From: G965267425 sp965267425
GTDB lineage: Bacteria > Bacteroidota > Bacteroidia > Flavobacteriales_E > Vicingaceae
NCBI GenBank assembly: GCA_965267425.1
Contig: OZ253959.1
Location: 124,001-188,000, forward strand
Direction: 5' to 3'
DNA: 64,000 nt
Both the position numbers and the translations under genes were made by a program. Shown here piece after piece: positions 61,538 through 64,000 of the stretch. The notes beneath the pieces were generated by a model. The model had not been told where the DNA came from. It did not search any database and worked only from the letters and a program-made list of their open reading frames with translations. Every line of letters begins with the position of its first letter. Position 1 is the first letter of the stretch.

Positions 61538-62296
61538 ATGGATAAGAACGAAGCACTTATTAAGTTTTGTCTTAGACTGGGCGATAATTCATTAATCGCA
61601 GGACATCGATTGGCTGAACTATGCAGCAGAGGTCCTTTTTTGGAAGAGGATATTGCCATGAGTAACATTGGCCTGGATCACATAGGATATGCAGAGGCCT
61701 TATTGGAATATGCAGGAGGATTGATGAAAGATTCAAAAACCGCAGATGAATTGGCCTACAAGCGACCGGAACACGAGTTTCTAAATGCTCTTTTGGTGGA
61801 ATTACCCAATACAAATTTTGCGCACACCGTTATCAAAGAATTCTTTTTTGCGGCCTGGCAAGTTGAATTGTGCAAAGTAATGAGCGTTTCACCTGATGAT
61901 ACCATTGCGGGGCTCGCACAAAAAGTAATCAAGGAAGCTAAGTATCATTTATCACATACAGGAAGTTGGGTGCTTCGTCTTGCCGGGGGTACGGAAGAGA
62001 GCCATCAGAAAATTACTGAAGCCATAGAAATTATATGGGACTTTACTTCTGAATTGTTTGATTTAGATGAAGTAGAAAATACCTTGGTAAAGGAAGGCGT
62101 GTTGAGTGATTTATCTTCATTGAGAAATTCATGGCTCGAAATCATTAAACAATGGTTTGACAAAGCAGGGCTTGAAGTTCCTGAGGAAGGATATCAGGAA
62201 AAAGGAGGAAGAAACGGAAAGCATACCGAATACCTTGGGCATATTTTAAGTGAAATGCAATACTTGCCCAGAGCGTATAGTGACGCAAAATGGTAA
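61538..62296 (+). CDS. paaC: phenylacetyl-CoA epoxidase subunit PaaC
   Basis: 252 aa ferritin-like subunit: LGDNSLIAGHRLAELCSRGP, EEDIAMSNIGLDHIGYAEALLEYAG, KEAKYHLSHTGSWVLRLAGGTEESHQK and EYLGHILSEMQYLPRAYSDAKW. It is the structural partner of PaaA and has lost diiron catalysis in known members. Confidence 0.95.
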   Translation: MDKNEALIKFCLRLGDNSLIAGHRLAELCSRGPFLEEDIAMSNIGLDHIGYAEALLEYAGGLMKDSKTADELAYKRPEHEFLNALLVELPNTNFAHTVIKEFFFAAWQVELCKVMSVSPDDTIAGLAQKVIKEAKYHLSHTGSWVLRLAGGTEESHQKITEAIEIIWDFTSELFDLDEVENTLVKEGVLSDLSSLRNSWLEIIKQWFDKAGLEVPEEGYQEKGGRNGKHTEYLGHILSEMQYLPRAYSDAKW

Positions 62297-62306
62297 TGTC
62301 AGGTGT

Positions 62307-62792
62307 ATGATGGACGAACGCGCAATATGGGATTTATTGGATGAAGTTCCCGATCCGGAAATACCAGTAATTTCCGTGGTTGAATTGGGCGTTATTCGCG
62401 ACGTTAAAGTAGATAGGGATGTTGTGGAAATTAAAATCACTCCAACGTATATAGGCTGTCCGGCCTTGCATGTTTTTGAAGATGACATCATCAAAAAACT
62501 TAAGGAAAGTGGGTTTAATGAGATTAAAATTTCCAAGGTTTATGCTCCGGCATGGACCACAGATTGGTTAAGCGAAGATGCCAAGCGTAAATTGAAAGAA
62601 AGTGGGATTGCACCTCCGGAAAATAAGACGACGGACAAAGCCACTTTGCTTGGCTCATTGAAGGAAGTCGAATGCCCATATTGCCAATCAAAAAATACTA
62701 CGTTGACCAGTCAATTTGGTAGCACTGCGTGTAAGTCATTGCATTTTTGCGAACAATGTGTTCAGCCCTTTGAACATTTTAAATGTCATTGA
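62307..62792 (+). CDS. paaD: PaaD: DUF59 Fe-S maturation factor of the epoxidase
   Basis: 161 aa from the ATG at 62307, 10 nt after paaC; an upstream extension inside paaC is unlikely. N-terminal DUF59 domain (EVPDPEIPVISVVELGVIRDV, TPTYIGCPALHVFEDDI) and a C-terminal zinc ribbon (CPYCQSKNTTLTS, HFCEQCVQPFEHFKCH). It probably matures the Fe-S cluster of PaaE. Shares its first domain with the SufT-like protein of the suf operon. The expected next gene, paaE, is missing here. Confidence 0.93.
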   Translation: MMDERAIWDLLDEVPDPEIPVISVVELGVIRDVKVDRDVVEIKITPTYIGCPALHVFEDDIIKKLKESGFNEIKISKVYAPAWTTDWLSEDAKRKLKESGIAPPENKTTDKATLLGSLKEVECPYCQSKNTTLTSQFGSTACKSLHFCEQCVQPFEHFKCH

Positions 62793-62795
62793 TGT

Positions 62796-63236
62796 ATGAA
62801 TAACCTAAGGCTTACCAAGGAATTCCGAATGGAAATCGCTCATGCGTTAGACAATCACGATGGGAAATGCAGGAATATTCACGGTCATTCGTACAGGCTG
62901 TCAGTTACGGTATTTGGCAAGCCAATTGAAACCATAGGTTCTGCCAAAGAAGGTATGATCATGGATTTCTCAGACTTGAAGCATCTTGTAAAAGATAACA
63001 TTGTTGATGTTTTTGATCATGCCCTGGTTCTTCAGCAAGACTCTCCTTTCGTAAATACGGTAAAAGAACGACAAGAGAAATTGGTATTGTTTGAAAAACA
63101 ACCAAGTTGCGAAAACATGCTTCTGAATTTTATCACCCGACTGGGAAATTTGTTGCCGGAAGGAGTGGAGCTAAAACACATGAGGCTCAGCGAAACGGCC
63201 AATAGCTATGCCGAATGGTACAAAGAGGATCAATAG
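62796..63236 (+). CDS. queD: 6-pyruvoyl/6-carboxy-tetrahydropterin synthase family (QueD/PTPS)
   Basis: 146 aa. Zinc ligands His in MEIAHALD and the pair in NIHGHSYRLS, Cys in GKCRN, MIMDFSDLKHLV, DVFDHALVL and the Glu in RLSETANSY. The C-x3-HGH order is the QueD form (queuosine), but in this setting the enzyme could make a reduced pterin cofactor for phenylalanine hydroxylase. Starts 3 nt after paaD, so it is the last gene of the operon. Confidence 0.85.
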   Translation: MNNLRLTKEFRMEIAHALDNHDGKCRNIHGHSYRLSVTVFGKPIETIGSAKEGMIMDFSDLKHLVKDNIVDVFDHALVLQQDSPFVNTVKERQEKLVLFEKQPSCENMLLNFITRLGNLLPEGVELKHMRLSETANSYAEWYKEDQ

Positions 63237-64000
63237 TCATCCTCATTGTATTCCTCGTATTCCTCCTCGTTTTCCTGCGTTACTTTGTCCAGAAATTGTC
63301 CGAATTTTTTCTTTTTCTTCTTTTTTTCTTCCGGCGGTTTCACCTTGGGTGTTTCTTTCGGCGTATCTTCAGCTTCATTGGATTCTAAGGTAGAATCTGA
63401 TTCAAACTCATCCCATTCCATCTGAAAATCATATTCCTTCACTGGTTCAGGGTCATGATGAATGCTGGAATCGTTTTTATACAATCCCAATTCCTGATTC
63501 AATGCTGTTTTTAATTCTACCTGCTTTTTGTTCAGGTTTTCACCCCACTTTTTTCTCAATGCCTTCCTGTCCAAGCGAAACTTAGGGTCATCTACCGTTC
63601 CTACCATTTTGATGTACAGCTTTTGTCGCTCTTTTTCATCTTCTACCACATACCCGAATTCGTTTTGTTTTTCCCTTCTTTTCTTGGAACGTTTAAAAAT
63701 GAAGTCATTCAACCAAAGTTGAAAATGGTATTCAATTTCATTGGTAAACGCATGTTGACCAGATAATTTCAAATCCAATGCGGAAGAATTGATTTCCATT
63801 TCCGGAATGTAAACGGTCTCGTCTGTTATTTCAATTGAATTGGTGAGTCTTTCAAATTTAATATGCTCCAATTCCTCTACAGCAATGTGTTTTGAAAGCG
63901 CTTGCATGGGTTCGTAATTGATCAATTCACCCTGACGAATGGCAATTTCTGCTGTAATCTTAATCTTTTCATTGACCATGTCTAGTTTATCATCCCATTC
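63230..64000 (-). CDS. AsmA-like protein, C-terminal part
   Basis: The frame is open through the right edge, so the N-terminus is outside the window. The visible 256 residues start with beta-rich repeats (IKITAEIAIRQGELINYEPMQAL, MEINSSALDLKLSGQHAF, IEYHFQLWLNDFIFK) typical of the AsmA/TamB C-terminal region, then VGTVDDPKFRLDRKALRKKW and a highly charged tail with a run of Lys and acidic repeats. AsmA-like proteins carry lipids between membranes. The 3' end overlaps queD by 7 nt. Confidence 0.75.
   Translation of the reverse strand, partial: EWDDKLDMVNEKIKITAEIAIRQGELINYEPMQALSKHIAVEELEHIKFERLTNSIEITDETVYIPEMEINSSALDLKLSGQHAFTNEIEYHFQLWLNDFIFKRSKKRREKQNEFGYVVEDEKERQKLYIKMVGTVDDPKFRLDRKALRKKWGENLNKKQVELKTALNQELGLYKNDSSIHHDPEPVKEYDFQMEWDEFESDSTLESNEAEDTPKETPKVKPPEEKKKKKKKFGQFLDKVTQENEEEYEEYNEDDY

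Noticed and set aside
62250..62306. N-terminal extension of paaD into paaC
   Set aside because: It overlaps the end of paaC and adds residues not found in the family; the ATG at 62307 fits DUF59 starts.

Overview
The window comes from a Bacteroidota chromosome, most likely Flavobacteriales. The evidence is type IX secretion (T9SS) cargo with type A and type B C-terminal sorting domains, a PorZ homologue, DUF2480 and DUF7948 proteins, TAnnTTTG promoter elements of the Bacteroidota sigma factor, an AT-rich sequence and few Shine-Dalgarno sites. Both ends cut genes: a T9SS cargo protein on the left and an AsmA-like protein on the right.

Region 1 (1-5.5 kb) is accessory DNA beside a tRNA-Arg(UCG) gene at 5415-5488. 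It holds a SIR2-like protein followed by a three-TM membrane protein, a paralogue of that membrane protein, two small exported proteins and imperfect 141/142-bp repeats. The last 12 nt of the tRNA plus 2 flanking nt recur exactly at 2584-2597, next to what looks like the tRNA's original terminator. This suggests a 2.8-kb insertion at the tRNA 3' end. It is the best candidate here for an undescribed system.

Region 2 (5.6-22.9 kb) is mostly core genes: PorZ, RecO, two S9 peptidases, a type 23 toxin-domain protein, a T9SS cargo protein, three poorly known proteins, DUF502 and EamA membrane proteins, a LytTR/propeller two-component pair and ThiL.

Region 3 (22.9-29.7 kb) is a complete SUF Fe-S assembly operon: HesB/IscA-like, sufB, sufC, sufD, sufS, sufE, a SufT-like DUF59 gene and DUF2480. 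A 7-1-7 palindrome of Fur-family type lies at its promoter and a hairpin terminator at its end.

Region 4 (29.8-54 kb) mixes surface proteins (a large type B cargo protein, a PD40/OmpA-like protein, and a large cargo protein whose sorting domain is split off by an apparent frameshift) with scattered phenylacetate and acyl-CoA genes (an enoyl-CoA hydratase, paaZ, a PaaI-like thioesterase, paaJ, paaY). It also has a MarR-nitroreductase-pirin-YceI stress cluster, an AlkC-like glycosylase and a 53-aa membrane protein.

Region 5 (54-64 kb) has a U32-ferredoxin-exonuclease III operon on the minus strand. Divergent from it is a tightly packed plus-strand aromatic catabolic operon: hmgA and hppD (tyrosine), kmo and kynA (tryptophan), paaABCD (phenylacetyl-CoA epoxidase) and a QueD/PTPS homologue. 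No paaE, paaK, paaF or paaH is in the window, so the phenylacetate route is incomplete here.
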